Below, piece by piece: positions 10,740 to 21,815 of a DNA stretch of 64,000 bases. Made by a program: the position numbers and the translations under genes. The first letter of the stretch is position 1, and every line of letters begins with the position of its first letter. The notes below the pieces were generated by a model. The model saw only the letters and a program-made list of their open reading frames with translations. It searched no databases and had not been told where the DNA came from. Source of the stretch: Flammula alnicola (taxonomy: Eukaryota; Basidiomycota; Agaricomycetes; Agaricales; Strophariaceae). Where the stretch lies: NCBI GenBank assembly GCA_015499995.1, contig JADNRV010000005.1, forward strand, positions 682,001 through 746,000, written 5' to 3'.

Positions 10740-12740
10740 CAACATGTTAGTGGTGTTGGGGTATGAGCATCAGCACGCGCAGCAGTTGGCCATACAGCAG
10801 CAGCAGCACCAATTGCAAGCGTAACAGCAACTACACCAGCAGCAGCTGCAGCAGATAATCCCGCAGCATCGGCAGCAGATCCAGAGTTTTACCTTTGGTG
10901 GTTGTAATGCCAGCGCCGGCGGCAATGCAGGCAGAGGAGTGGGCGCAGGAAAAGCGAACAACAGCAACACTTCGAATTCCTCTCGCCTGACGTGCTGCAC
11001 TGCTCGGTGTCTGACTCGCTAAACGCCCCACGTCCCATCCACCATCGGCTCTCGCGCTCGGAGGACATCAGGAACGCTCCTGTCAGTGGCGGGCTTGGTC
11101 TCGGCATGGGTCTTGATGGTGGTGGTACGATGGGCCTGGGCAACGCAGGCTACGCGCCGCACCACGGGTAATCAAGCTCGATCGGGGCAGGATGCACGGC
11201 AGCAGCAAGATTCAGTTCCTCCATCCGCAGCATCTGCCTTCTCTGTCCCTGTCGTCGTCGCCCAACCCAACAACGCCAGTGCGAATTCTGCATCCGCGCT
11301 GCCGCCGATACGCTGATCGCTGTCCCCAGGTGGCAGTGTGGGTGGTATAGGCCACTTCCGCCGCGCGTCGTCGGTTCGTCGGACCGCGGTGCGGAGGCAC
11401 GTGGCTCTGGCGGCTGGCGTGGGCCTGTCGGCGCTGAGGAGAGTTTGCCCGTATCCTAGACCAACGCGAGTCCAAGGGCGCAGTACGGCGAGCTGGACAT
11501 CGACGATGGCGTTCTCAGGGTGAATGTGGGTGGTGGCGGCCTTGGGATGCAGATGGGGATGGGCGTTGGGGGTGGTGGTAGCTTCGCGATGGGGATGGGC
11601 GGGCTGAGCATTGGGATCTCGTCTGCTGTGATGGCAAATGGGGCGTCCTCGCAAAGTGGGGGCAGCCAGAGACGACGGGCGGGCAGCGAGTCCTCTCCCT
11701 CTGTCACTGTGGGGATGCCGTCGGGCAGCAGCAGATCACCAAATGAACGTGACGACGGGGCGCACGGCCAACGCGTCGATCCGGTGGCGCAAGCAGGACG
11801 CGAACTTTGCGTGCACGATCTCCGGATGCAACAGTACCTTCACAGGGGGGTTCAACCTCAAGGGCCACCTGCGCTCGCACTACGAGCAGAAGCCGTACAA
11901 GTGCCACTGGCTGGGGTGCAGGAAGGGGTTTTGCATGGCAGCATGATTGTAAGCAGCGCGAGCAGCTGCATGGTGGGGGTTTGGATGAGGAGGAGGAGGA
12001 GGAGGAGGAGGAGGAGGAGAAGCCGAGGAAGCTGGCGCCGCGGAGGATGAATACGGGCGGTATGAGTGCGGCAATGGCGGCGCAGGCGGAGGATGGGTGG
12101 GTGAGTGTTGCGCTATAGCATCGACATCAAGGAACTTTTTTTCCTTTTCTTTTTGCGTTGATCGTTGTATATGCTTTCTCTTTTCTTTTTTGTCTCCTCG
12201 CTCTGTTTTTTTTTCTCTTACATGACCACACACGTCGGACTCTGTTATCCACTCTCGTCTCTCTCGAGTCTCTCTCAGAGTCTCTCTCTCATTCATTTTC
12301 TTGGTTTCTATTATGCCTCTTCGACACTCCATCTGCACTCTACACGCTACTTCCATTTTCCATAACCAATCAATACACTGCTACCATCTTTTGAATGCGT
12401 TTTCCTCCTTTGCTTGCCTATCTATTTCTAGTCCTTCCTTCCTTTTTGTTCGTTCCAACTTACTCTTCGAGTTCCTTTGCTATGGACCGATGTTGTCGTC
12501 GTTGAGCTCGGTGCTACATAGGCGCCTGGGAGCTGGGAATCGAGTCGAGTACTTGAGAATAGTGTAGTAGTTATGTATGTATAAGTGTTGGTTTTTTCTT
12601 GCTTTTAATGATAATGTCCGAATTCTCGTTGTTCATGCTTCGTGGTTCATCGTGAGGGATGAGTGGATGTTGCTCGGTGCTTGATGAGGGAATTGGGGCG
12701 CCTCTTTTGATAGTTCGTGGGATTGGGGGCTTCCTTCGAG
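10740..12740 (+). pseudogene. degenerate copy (C) of the zinc-finger gene
   Basis: Matches the complete gene from the Gln-rich block (equivalent to about 2650) to beyond the 3'UTR. It carries several in-frame stops and frameshifts (for example TAA in the Q-tract at 10822-10824 and TAA after the HHG equivalent at 11169). The DNA for fingers 1 and 2 is still recognisable (11812-11945), with Arg-to-Trp and Arg-to-Gly changes. A deletion removes finger 3, joining GAGCAGCTGCATG directly to the acidic tail. It cannot encode the full factor, but at about 10750 it keeps the ancestral length that the complete gene has lost by one base. Confidence 0.85.
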
Positions 12741-12860
12741 GTGCCGTGGTTATCTCCTACGTTAGCAGTCTTTTGACTCGAGAAATTATCTCTCTTTCAT
12801 CAGTGTAACAGTCGCTTCACACGATTGTACTGGACGTTTCCTATGTAAAAAATACTTCGA

Positions 12861-13109
12861 CGCATGGGACCACCTTTTCATTTAGGGTGCGACTTTGGGA
12901 CCCGCTTTTCATTTAGGGTGCGACTTTGGGACCCGCTTTTCATTTAGGATGCGACTTTGGGACCACCTTTTCATTTAGGTACGACTTTGGGACCACCGTT
13001 TCATTGACGCATCCTAAATGAAAAGGTGGTCTCAAAGTCGCATCCTAAAATGAAAGTGGTTCTCAAAGTCTACATGGAAAGACCCAAATTCGCATCCTAA
13101 ATGAAAAGC
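12861..13109. repeat. foldback array of about 31-bp units
   Basis: Four to five direct units of the type TTTTCATTTAGGGTGCGACT with TTGGGACC spacers (12865-13000) are followed immediately by about three units in opposite orientation (GCATCCTAAATGAAAAGG, to 13109). The whole can fold into a long imperfect hairpin about 140 bp upstream of NLR copy C. Cassette B has no equivalent. Confidence 0.85.
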
Positions 13110-13250
13110 ACGATGAATATACCGAAAGTTTTCCACCTGGTTTCAGGAAGGCCAAACATATGGGGTAATGAGTTGAGTGTAGCCAAATCCCTTCTTATAC
13201 CGTCTCCTTTAACCGATGAACACTCTGCAACAACACTGTTGTTCCTCAAT

Positions 13251-14431
13251 ATGACCTCGAGGATTCACTCTCCGCATACTAGCCCATTTTTTTCTGGCTA
13301 TAATATGCTCATTACAGGAGGCATATTCAACCACTTCAATGCACCTTGCCCTCATATGATAAACTTGCATGAATCCGCCGACAATGGTGAGCTCGCATTC
13401 GTTTTTTGGGCGGTGAGCGTGTTACACAATCGTGCGCTATTAAATATGTAGGCTTCCATATGTTGAGCCAAGCCATTTCCCCCCGTGCAATGCACGACTC
13501 GTCCGAGCGCTACCCTCCTCCACGGTGTCGCATTGGCACGCGAGCCGATATCACGGCCAAGGATATATTTATCTGGGCAAGGGAACCAGACCCTTCGACG
13601 ACTAAAATTGTATGGCTTCACGGGCCACCCAACACTGCGAAGACAGCGATCGCGCAGACCGTCTCTGAGGTCTGTCATGCTGAGGGTCGGCTTGCGGGGA
13701 GTTTTTTCTTCGATCAGCATAGATGTGGAGGAGATGACGGACGCTATCTCTTCTCGACACTCGCGTACCAGATTGCAATGAATGTCCCGGGCATGCGTGA
13801 ACCTATCAATCTCGCCATGGCTCATGACCCCACCCTGCCCACCAAGTCCATTGCCGTGCAGTTGCAGTCGCTTATCATTCAGCCGTTCCAGCAGCTGCCA
13901 TTGACATCTACAACCTCGTCAAAGACGCCAATGGTCGTCGTCATTGATGGACTGGACCAATGCTGGGGCCAGGAAACCCGACGAGATATCCTATTGCTTA
14001 TCGCAGACCTCGCGTCGAGTGTCCGCCAAATTCCCCTTCGCTTTCTCATTACCAGCCAGTCTGGACCAGATATCTGCGAAGTGTTCCAGAATTACACCCT
14101 TGCTTGCATGACTCGCAACATCGTTATAGATGCACCTTCAAGTTGCACCGACGGCGCGAGCGACATCTCAAGTTTTATACGCCCGGCCTTGGATGCACGC
14201 CCCGTCATCTGTAAATCCCACTCGACCTTCTCCAGGATATTTCAGTCTATTATCAACTTGAATGGGTATCTTCTGTGTGGCCACTATGAGCAGAGACTGT
14301 GCAGGTGCCATACCGTACGGTATGGAAAAGCCTGTGTGGCACAGGCATCCGCCGAGATGGTTATGTGCCCCACGTGCGCCTCGAAAACCTCTGCCCATCG
14401 AGTGCATGCGTATTGTCGAGGCGTGCGCTGA
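13251..14431 (+). CDS. small NACHT NTPase (NLR-like), copy C
   Basis: Model: join(13251..13386, 13452..14431), phase-1 intron of 65 nt (GTGAGC...GTAG); the exon 1 length is identical to copy B. Motifs: FSGYNMLITGGIFNHFN, HDSSERYPPPRC, degenerate P-loop GPPNTAKT, Walker B MVVVIDGLDQC, RFLITSQS. About 371 residues. Relative to copy B it has extra codons before the tail (about 14155-14215) but resumes the same frame. The Cys/His-rich tail (CRCHTVRYGKAC...CPTC) is largely conserved, and many differences fall at third codon positions of this frame. No repeat domain follows. Role is inferred only: an NLR-derived NTPase, possibly regulatory. Confidence 0.65.
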
Positions 14432-15282
14432 GGAAGACGAAGAATATAGATGGTCTCACCCTGTTATGGCCGCTCGACCGGAACGGTCATGATGGGTGGG
14501 TTAGCCCGACTCTATTCTTCACTGTCGTCTGCACATCCGTTGTGAGTATTAATAATGTACTGTTACGGTGTAGTTGTGTACAACCATGCCACCTTCACAT
14601 GAACAACTAACTAAATACAGCGTACAAATCGCACACTCTTCTCTTTCGCCCTTTTTAGTTCTCTTCCTCGAAATTCCTCTTGCGTTATCTTTTTTGCTAT
14701 GCATCCACAGACACTATGGTTTTAGTAGCCCTCCCTCCACTCTAAAAAGTCAATTGTTGTCACCTTGCTTTTAATATAGACAAATCCTATGCGACGTGCA
14801 GCAAAACGCCCTTAAGCTTGCACGCAACTCACCATCCCGAGTGGATTGAAAAGATTCTATGCAGCGTATTATTGCCGATCCGTTGACGCACGCGCACTCG
14901 ACAGGCCGTGTCCGTGGATGCAGGTGCGACTTTCCAACCTCTAGCGGTAGCTATAAACTGAAATATTTAGGGACAAAGTGAGCGTAACCAAGGTTCGCTT
15001 TGTCCACCCACCATCCCATTCAGTATGTCTGCGCTTTACTTAGTATAACGCGGATCCCTGCAACGAGCCACAGACGGCGGCCCATGCAACGCCACATTGG
15101 CCATTTAAGCAATCGCGCTTGACATTCAAAGCGTGCCCGCTTTTAGGCGCTGGATTCGTTGATACCCAAGCGGCAGGTCCATTCTGCCTTTAAAGCTCGA
15201 GTAATTCCATGAGTTTAGGTTAACCCAAACAACCCAACCCCGCCTCTCCTCGACACTGCAATACATTATCGCTCATCCAAGA
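14432..15282. other. intergenic part of duplicated cassette C
   Basis: No gene is supported. Alignable with 8659-9305, including the GGGACAAAGTGAGCGTAACC / AAGGTTCGCTTTGTC hairpin (about 14970-15004). It has about 200 nt of extra sequence relative to cassette B. It ends in the 5' flank of the next gene. Confidence 0.5.
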
Positions 15283-16231
15283 ATGCATTTGACAGTCAAC
15301 GGCCTTACTTGCTTCCTTCATCCCAGCGGTGACCCCTCCGAGAGAATCGAGCAGCACAACATCGTGGTGAACGACTTCCGGGAATGTAAAGTGGCGTGCG
15401 GCTGGTCGGCGTTGGAAAATGTTAGGCCTAATGCACAGGTATGGCGTGTATTCAATTCCTGTTGCGAATGGTTTTTGCTTTTTTCATACTAACATATTGT
15501 GTCACAGAATCAAACTATTTTCACCACGAGCGTCGAACGGGCGCACCCTGATACCTACTCTACCCCCGATGTTCATCGACCATTCAGCACTGTCAATCCT
15601 CTCGCAGTCCGAATGGATGTGAAATTTCGATACTACGCTGGCGACCCACCCACAGCCGTTTATCCCAGCATCGACATGCCCGGTGACGAATATTTTAGGC
15701 GTGCCTACCGTATCACGGACAAGCACCGTGACTGGATCAAGAGCCGCGCTGAAGATCTTTTCAACCGTCCCGAAAATCGTCAGTGTAGCATGCAAGCGCA
15801 CTATCTTAACGGGTTGGAGTGCAGTCGACGTCGGGTTGCCGATCTCCCAGTCGTCCGCATTTCCGACGCGGGACTGCCAAGGAACTCGGAGTTCATGGTC
15901 ATCACGGTCACTGTCTTTCCCTTAATGGGACCTGACAATGCTCCGAGAAGGGATTCCCACAACTTGAAACCGTTAGCGATATTCAAGTTTGCATGCATTC
16001 CACAATGTTCGTCCATCTTTCCTCTGACATACTGTACCTTCTCCATGCCTAACCCTTGAGGTCTCTCCCTGTTTTGCAGATCTTCTTGTCAGCATGGGAA
16101 TTGTACCTCATTGGCACCAGCGCATATATCAGTGGTTGCCGAATGTACAGGCCGGGAGATCCATTGATATGGCTGCTCAGGATAGGGATGAAAGTGGTGA
16201 TTGGGAGCCAGGGCACGACTCGTATTTGTAG
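15283..16231 (+). CDS. unknown protein of the duplicated cassette
   Basis: Likely model: join(15283..15438, 15508..16006, 16080..16231). Intron 1 (69 nt, phase 0) has a clear ACTAAC branch site and CACAG acceptor. The second intron (GTTCGT...TTTTGCAG, branch CTAAC) is inferred because exon 3 then reads in phase as a coherent tail (VPHWHQRIYQWLPN...) to the TAG at 16229. About 268 residues. Exon 1 includes ERIEQHNIVVNDF; exon 2 includes MDVKFRYYAGD and VDMPGDEYFRR-like text. I do not recognise the family, and there is no signal peptide or membrane segment. It sits about 850 nt after the NACHT gene in both cassettes, so the two may have been inherited as a pair. Confidence 0.5.
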
Positions 16232-16755
16232 GAAGCATGATCTTTGGACTCACATACTCAAGGGAATTTTCGTAACAAACTTTGTTCGGCATTGAGGATG
16301 GCATTCAAAATTTTTACTTTGGTTTTGTAGTGAAATTATGCCATAAGCTTTTACTGTGCACAATCTGCGGCATCGCCAAGTGTCCGAGGCCGATTTGCAA
16401 ATGATTCCTCGAGCCCCCCTTGATAAGACAGCCTAGAGTCTAGGCGAGTTGTTGTCTCAACTTTATAGGATCATTCACGCAATATTTTCTCTCAGAATAG
16501 TACGCGACGTCATTTCTTTCCAAACTGTTTTATTCCAAGCCTGTTTTGAACGCTTTCTGGATCCGCGACTATGGAGAATGCAAGTGTGATACAATTGCCG
16601 CGCGCTTAATACTAATGATTTCAGGCCTGATTACAATTTACAAGTGGCTGACTTAGACTATTGCAAATGAGCAATTCATAAACGGCTTCAATGACCCATA
16701 TATTGTGACTCATGGTCTGGCCTAAGCGGCTGGCAATGACACAGAACGCTATTAT
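16232..16755. other. intergenic, nothing recognised
   Basis: AT-rich spacer with no coding signal on either strand. It is the divide between the duplicated cassettes and the single-copy region. Confidence 0.5.
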
Positions 16756-16833
16756 ATGACCCTTCTTCAGTTTGCTTCCCTGCCGAGCCTACCAGTTCTC
16801 AGCGACCCCAAACAAGTATCCCGAAAACCGCAA

Positions 16834-18360
16834 ATGCTCTACATTAACCCAGTAGGGACGAGCTTTCTGAGCATGACGCTCGCCATCCTTGTCTTGTTCC
16901 TTTCCCACATCACAGTGCAGGCGCAGGACCTGCGAACTTCGACTTTCCTCCCTACGCCGAGTCTTCCTTCCGCTCCTTCCATCGCACCACCCGAACCAAG
17001 CCAGAGTCAGCCGCCAGCGGAGAACACGTTCATCGTGCCACCTCCTCCGATGGCATCATCGCAAGCCCTCCCCTCCGGCGTCCCACGAACAGCATCAGGC
17101 AAACCCATCCCTTGCTCACCGAAGAACACCAAGTTGAACCCAGCTACGCACAAGCTCATCTCCGAGTGCGTCGAGACTACTTTCTGCTGGGCGCCGCCTG
17201 GCTCGCCACCGAAGGCTGTCGGGTTGGGGGTGTGCCTGCCCCGACTGTGCAGGCGGGATGAATTCCCATTTGGGTACGGCCTGTACGGCGGAGGTAGTGG
17301 GGGGAGCAAGAAGATCAAAGGCAGCAAAGGCAGCAAGGCGAACGATACGACCGTCGAACTGCCCCCGATGTGTTCAAAGGGTATGTTCTGCCCCGACAAT
17401 GGCAGCGGGTGCCGTTTGCAGGTGAAAATGGGGGAGAAGTGCGAGTTGGCGAGGGACGAACAATGCGAGGCGCCACCTTCGGATCCGAATATCAAGGGAG
17501 GCGAGAACAAGTCCGTGTGTCTGAACATGATCTGCACGTTCGTCCTGCCTTTTATCCGTCTTCCTCTAGATCTGTGGTTTGATTGACACGAAACTGCGAC
17601 CGTTTTCACAGCCCCGCAACGCTACCACTCAACGCGCCGTGCAGCATCGAGAACACGACGTACGTCAGCGATATCAACAGGGGGGCCGCCGGTGGTGGCC
17701 AATACATCACAGCCGTCATCAAACACAATTGCCTATCGCCAGGCCTATTCTGCGACCCAACGCCTCCCGACTTGAACGCGTCCGGACCAACGTGCCAGCA
17801 GACCAAAAAGCTGGGTCAGAAGTGCAGGTTCGATGCGGAGTGCGAGTTGGTACGCTTATCTTTTCGCCTCAGAAACGAGCTGTGAGGGTGACGTGACGAT
17901 GACGCTATCTGCAGCAAAACTGCCTCTCACCTTCCAACACATGCGGTATGCCACCAGAGACACCGCTCCGCATTGCGCCCTGGAATTGGGTAGCCACCGT
18001 CCTGTTTATAATTCTCTGTAAGCGTTTACATGCCGTATGACGAAAAGAAACACTTACCCAAAGGAAACCTCCCATTTGAATTCCATAGCGATGACCTCCG
18101 CTTTCCTGGTGCTTTTATTCATGCACAAGCGCCGCCGATATAAGCGCTACCAGGAGTTGCAAGAGTACTATCACGAACAGATAAGGTACGCACATACAAC
18201 ATTTCGGGTTTTCTGGTGGTAGGCATGTTGCTGACGCGTATTATTCGGTCCAATTAGCTTGCGTCGTTCGATATTGGCCCTCCATGCGGCTGCTGCTGAG
18301 CAACTCTCTTTGACCAAAACTGTACATGAGAAGGCAAGTGGGAAAGAGCGAGGCCGGTAA
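16834..18360 (+). CDS. Cys-rich type I membrane protein (Dickkopf-like Cys pattern)
   Basis: Model: join(16834..17537, 17612..17849, 17915..18017, 18089..18185, 18258..18360), all phases consistent. An upstream in-frame ATG exists at 16756. I prefer 16834 because it places a signal peptide (MTLAILVLFLSHITVQA core) at the N-terminus. The lumenal part has a Pro/Ser-rich stretch, then Cys clusters of the form C-x4-FC...GCR...GEKCE...C (exons 1-3), resembling Dickkopf/colipase-type repeats found in some basidiomycete proteins. One membrane span crosses the exon 3/4 junction (VATVLFIIL then SAFLVLLF), followed by a basic, Tyr-rich cytosolic tail (KRRRYKRYQELQEYY). Function unknown; probably cell surface or secretory pathway. 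Confidence 0.7.
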
Positions 18361-19007
18361 TATGTGCGGAGACGAGAACGTCGTCAAGGGTGAATATTGC
18401 AAGAAGGAACGTTGAGTAAGCTTAAGATAGAGGCCCTTCTCGTAGTGCTGGCATCATTGTCTGTTTATATCTAGCAGAGATAAGTAACTGGATCTTTCGT
18501 TTTCTGAATAATTTATGGTTGTCTTTCAACTGCGATCGCACCTATCCAGTTGCCCTGCGATAATTCGGATAGTTATGAACGGTTCTCATCGCGGAATAGG
18601 CACCAGGTGGTCTATTATGAGCCGCTGTATGAATGATATTATCGGCTCAGCAGATATCTTCTATCAAAGAAAAAAACAACAGATGTCAGTAAGTTCTTAC
18701 TCATTGAGCAACATGAAAGGCGACAATAATCAGTCAAACGACCCACGGCGACAAACATCGTCGCGGGCAGCAAAGCAAAGCCGGACATAGATCATCCGAC
18801 TTTCCAGAGGACAGCATCATACCCGAAAGCACAAAGCCGGTAACCTCTCAAAGGGTCATCTGGCCCCGGCAAGTATCATCACGCAACGCAAAATATAGGA
18901 TGGAGGTGGTTCGAAGGTGGGGTAGAGACAGGCATGATAGGCACTCACACATGTATTACACTAAGCATCCTGACGAGTAGACTCAGACGGGGTAGTAGCA
19001 GCCGACT
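18361..19007. other. intergenic between convergent genes
   Basis: No gene is supported. It holds the 3' regions of the Cys-rich membrane protein (+) and the DHHC enzyme (-), which converge here. Confidence 0.5.
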
Positions 19008-20503
19008 CTACACGTCTTCCTCGTCGTCGTCCGTTAGTTCTTCTCCTTGTCGGATCCCTTTGTGTCTTTCGAGGCCTTCCCGGCGTGCCCAGGAGTATCC
19101 GTCAGTGTATGGATTAATACGGAGGGGTATGAAGAGCGTCGTTAGTGGGCTTGGGAAGAGAAATGTCAGACGAAGGTAGCATACGTGAAGTGTTGATGAC
19201 TTACTATCCGCCTTCTCCAATATTAAAGAAGAATGCCATATTTTTCCGCTTTCTTTAGGACGAATTAAATGGCTGAAACAGGTATGCAGAAAAGACGCGG
19301 ACGCTTACCCAAGGTCGTACGAATTGACGAAATCCTGCAGGAAACATAAGCAAAAGCAATTATCAATCAGGTTGATGTATATACCTCATTCCGTTGCTTC
19401 GCCTTCTTGCGATACTCCTCGTGGTCTTGACCTTCCACGGAGGTTTCGGCCCAGGAGATACCGTAAAGGTGATATGAGAGCATAACACCGACAGCGAAGC
19501 ACAAAACCATAGAAAGGATGTATATCATTGCGAACATGATTTCTGGGACGTGGTGGTCCCATATCTGCATACCGATTAGTTGGGTCACAGAAAACGATGA
19601 AAGTATAGCCGTACATGGTAGGTCACTCCAAGCGAATCGAAGAAATTAGGGTATCCCGAGACGCATAAGCAAAAGGTGGACAGCACGAGATAAGCCCTGG
19701 AAGTGTTCCTGTTAGAAGGATCCATTTCGGAGAGATAAATGATGCGTACATGAATAAAACGAAGTGACGTTCGTTGTGCAGTCCCACGCATTGGTTTATC
19801 CCTGTGGTAGTGCTACATTCAGCAAGGTTCTTTCTTCCAACTGTGGAAACTCACACTGCGCCTCGTCGTCAGAAACAGAGAAGAAACACGCCGCAAGGGA
19901 CAAAACTCACAGGACAGTGGTGGTCATACTTTAGCACACATTTGTTGCATATTCGACAATGGTGAGTCCTCTAATATCAGGACCACGTTAATATTTCCAA
20001 AAAAAGAATCAAACTGATAGCTACCACGCACCTCTGGTCTCATCTTTGCACATTTGAAGCACTTGGTATATGCTGCTGGAGTGATGTTCACGCCCCTCGA
20101 AGTCCACCTGACTCCGCCAGTTAAAGCCTTCTGTTTTCCTTTCTTGCTCCCTTTCCTCGCCCAAAGAAAACTTGTCCCAGGCTCGCGAGGCGGTTCATCC
20201 AAAAACCCCGGTTTTACTGTTACTGCATAAAAGTAATGCATGAACAGGTTCAACGCGATGAGGACGCATATCGGAAGGGTGATTATCGGAAAAGAGAGGC
20301 TAGGTGCAATAACATCAACTATACGAAGCTCGTTAGCCTCTCTAAGCTCGTCGACGCGGAAAACACTTACAAAAACAGACCGCCCCCATGGATATCAGGA
20401 TGACCGCAAGGCCGACGAAGTATGGACCGGCGGCGCCTGTGATAATATTTCCCCATCGTTCAAGAGTTTTAAAACAGCGGAATACTCTCCGCGCGCATAT
20501 CAT
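19008..20503 (-). CDS. DHHC-type protein S-palmitoyltransferase
   Basis: Model: complement(join(19008..19149, 19205..19252, 19309..19334, 19385..19564, 19615..19696, 19750..19801, 19855..19855, 19911..19970, 20032..20318, 20371..20503)); 1011 nt, 336 aa. Two N-terminal membrane spans are followed by the Cys-rich domain YTKCFKCAKMRPE, then RTHHCRICNKC and DHHCPW-INQCVGLHNERHF. Two further spans come next, then a TTxE-like ETSVEGQDHEEY segment and an acidic C-terminus. The catalytic Cys of DHHC is present. The Trp codon of CPW is recovered only if a single T (minus-strand base of 19855) is an exon between a 55-nt and a 53-nt intron, both GTGAGT...CAG. The enzyme transfers palmitate from acyl-CoA to protein cysteines in endomembranes. 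Which DHHC subfamily it belongs to is not settled (ETSVE recalls ZDHHC16-like proteins). Confidence 0.85.
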
Positions 20504-21075
20504 ACTGGTCTTGTGAAGAGATGGGAGACGACCAGGTCGCTAGGATGCGGATGGTCGGGGTCGAACATAGAAGGCGCTGCCAAGAACAACAGCACAGCAT
20601 GCATATCATGTGCATCACGTGCCCATGTACCTCCCCTAAATCGCGCCACTGTCCTCCACTGTCAGTGTCAGTGTCACTGTGCGCTATAACCTTAAAGACT
20701 GTCAGCTGTAACCTTTGCACCTTTCCAACTTGACAGGACTCACTGGCCGACTAGTACGGACCTGCGCAGCTAGGACCTATACTATTTACTGAATGGTTTG
20801 TAAAGTGACAGGTATTCTTTTCGACTACAACGTAACTATAAATACCCTGGTTTAAATTCCCGTTGATTTAGCGCTCCTGCCTCTCTTGCGCAGTGCCGGA
20901 TGGCTTTGCGAGTCGTCAGCAGATTTTCCGATCCATCAGCAACAGTCAGGCCTTACAAATGTATACCCTCACTAACCGCTGGAATTTAAATTCGTGGTCG
21001 TTTCTAGCTCAAAACATAATCCACCACATCCATCAACCTCTCGAAGTTCACAATCGATCCACAAGATTTTTTACA
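20504..21075. other. divergent promoter region
   Basis: Lies between the DHHC gene (-) and the GST relic (+). CTATAAATACC at about 20837 looks like a TATA box for the GST relic, about 240 nt from its ATG. No coding signal seen. Confidence 0.4.
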
Positions 21076-21815
21076 ATGGTTCTCAAGTTCTACGGTAATC
21101 CTCGCTTGCCAAACACCCGTCGTGTTGCGGTGGTTCTCCATGAGAAAAAGGTTCCTTTTGAATTCCATCTTATTGGCAGAGCCAAGCGCGAGCATAAATC
21201 GCCAGAATACCTCATGATACAACCATTTGGTAAAGTTCCTTGTATTGCAAGTGCTTCGAATCCATTGCAATGCGTGGACGTATAGACTGATGATCCCTTC
21301 CCACTTTCTATGCATAGGACGACGACGGCTTCATTCTCTACTAGAGCAGAGCAATCTGTCACTACATCGCCACCGAATACGCTGACCAGGGAACTCCTCT
21401 CGTCCCCACCGATCTCAAGGCCAACGCACTCTTTCATCAAGCGGCTTCAATCGAAATCACACGCTTCGATGTTGCAGAAAAGCAATTGCTGAGAAGTTTA
21501 AACCGTGTGCATAACTGATGCGTCATATAATGAGCATTCCAATGAACTGATATTTCCTTTCTGCAGTACCATGCCTAACAGAAGCGGTCAATTTTCAGGA
21601 AATTACTCTCGCGGACCTGTATCATCTGCTCCCCCATGCGGGCAGTAATGTCATGGAGACAAGGCCGAACGTCGACAGGTAAATAACCATCCATTTAAAT
21701 CACTTTGTGTATTGGAACGTGACGCTCTGTTGCAACATTCTACAGGTGGTTCAAAGATCTTTCTTCTGGACCTTCTTGGCTGGAATTCGAGAACGGAATC
21801 AAAAGCACCGCCTGA
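21076..21815 (+). pseudogene. glutathione S-transferase relic
   Basis: Colinear with the intact GST at 22990-23873, from its ATG (21076, RRVAVVLHEKKVPFEF) to the final exon (TGGTTCAAAGATC ... stop 21813). Breaks: intron 1 starts GCAAGT (21247) where the paralogue has GTAAGT; exon 2 has an in-frame TAG (21342-21344) replacing a Glu codon; and the 3' part of exon 2 and exon 3 are shortened and out of frame. The ADLYHL block (about 21612) and the ETRPNVD block are still readable. Not expected to give an active enzyme. Confidence 0.85.
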
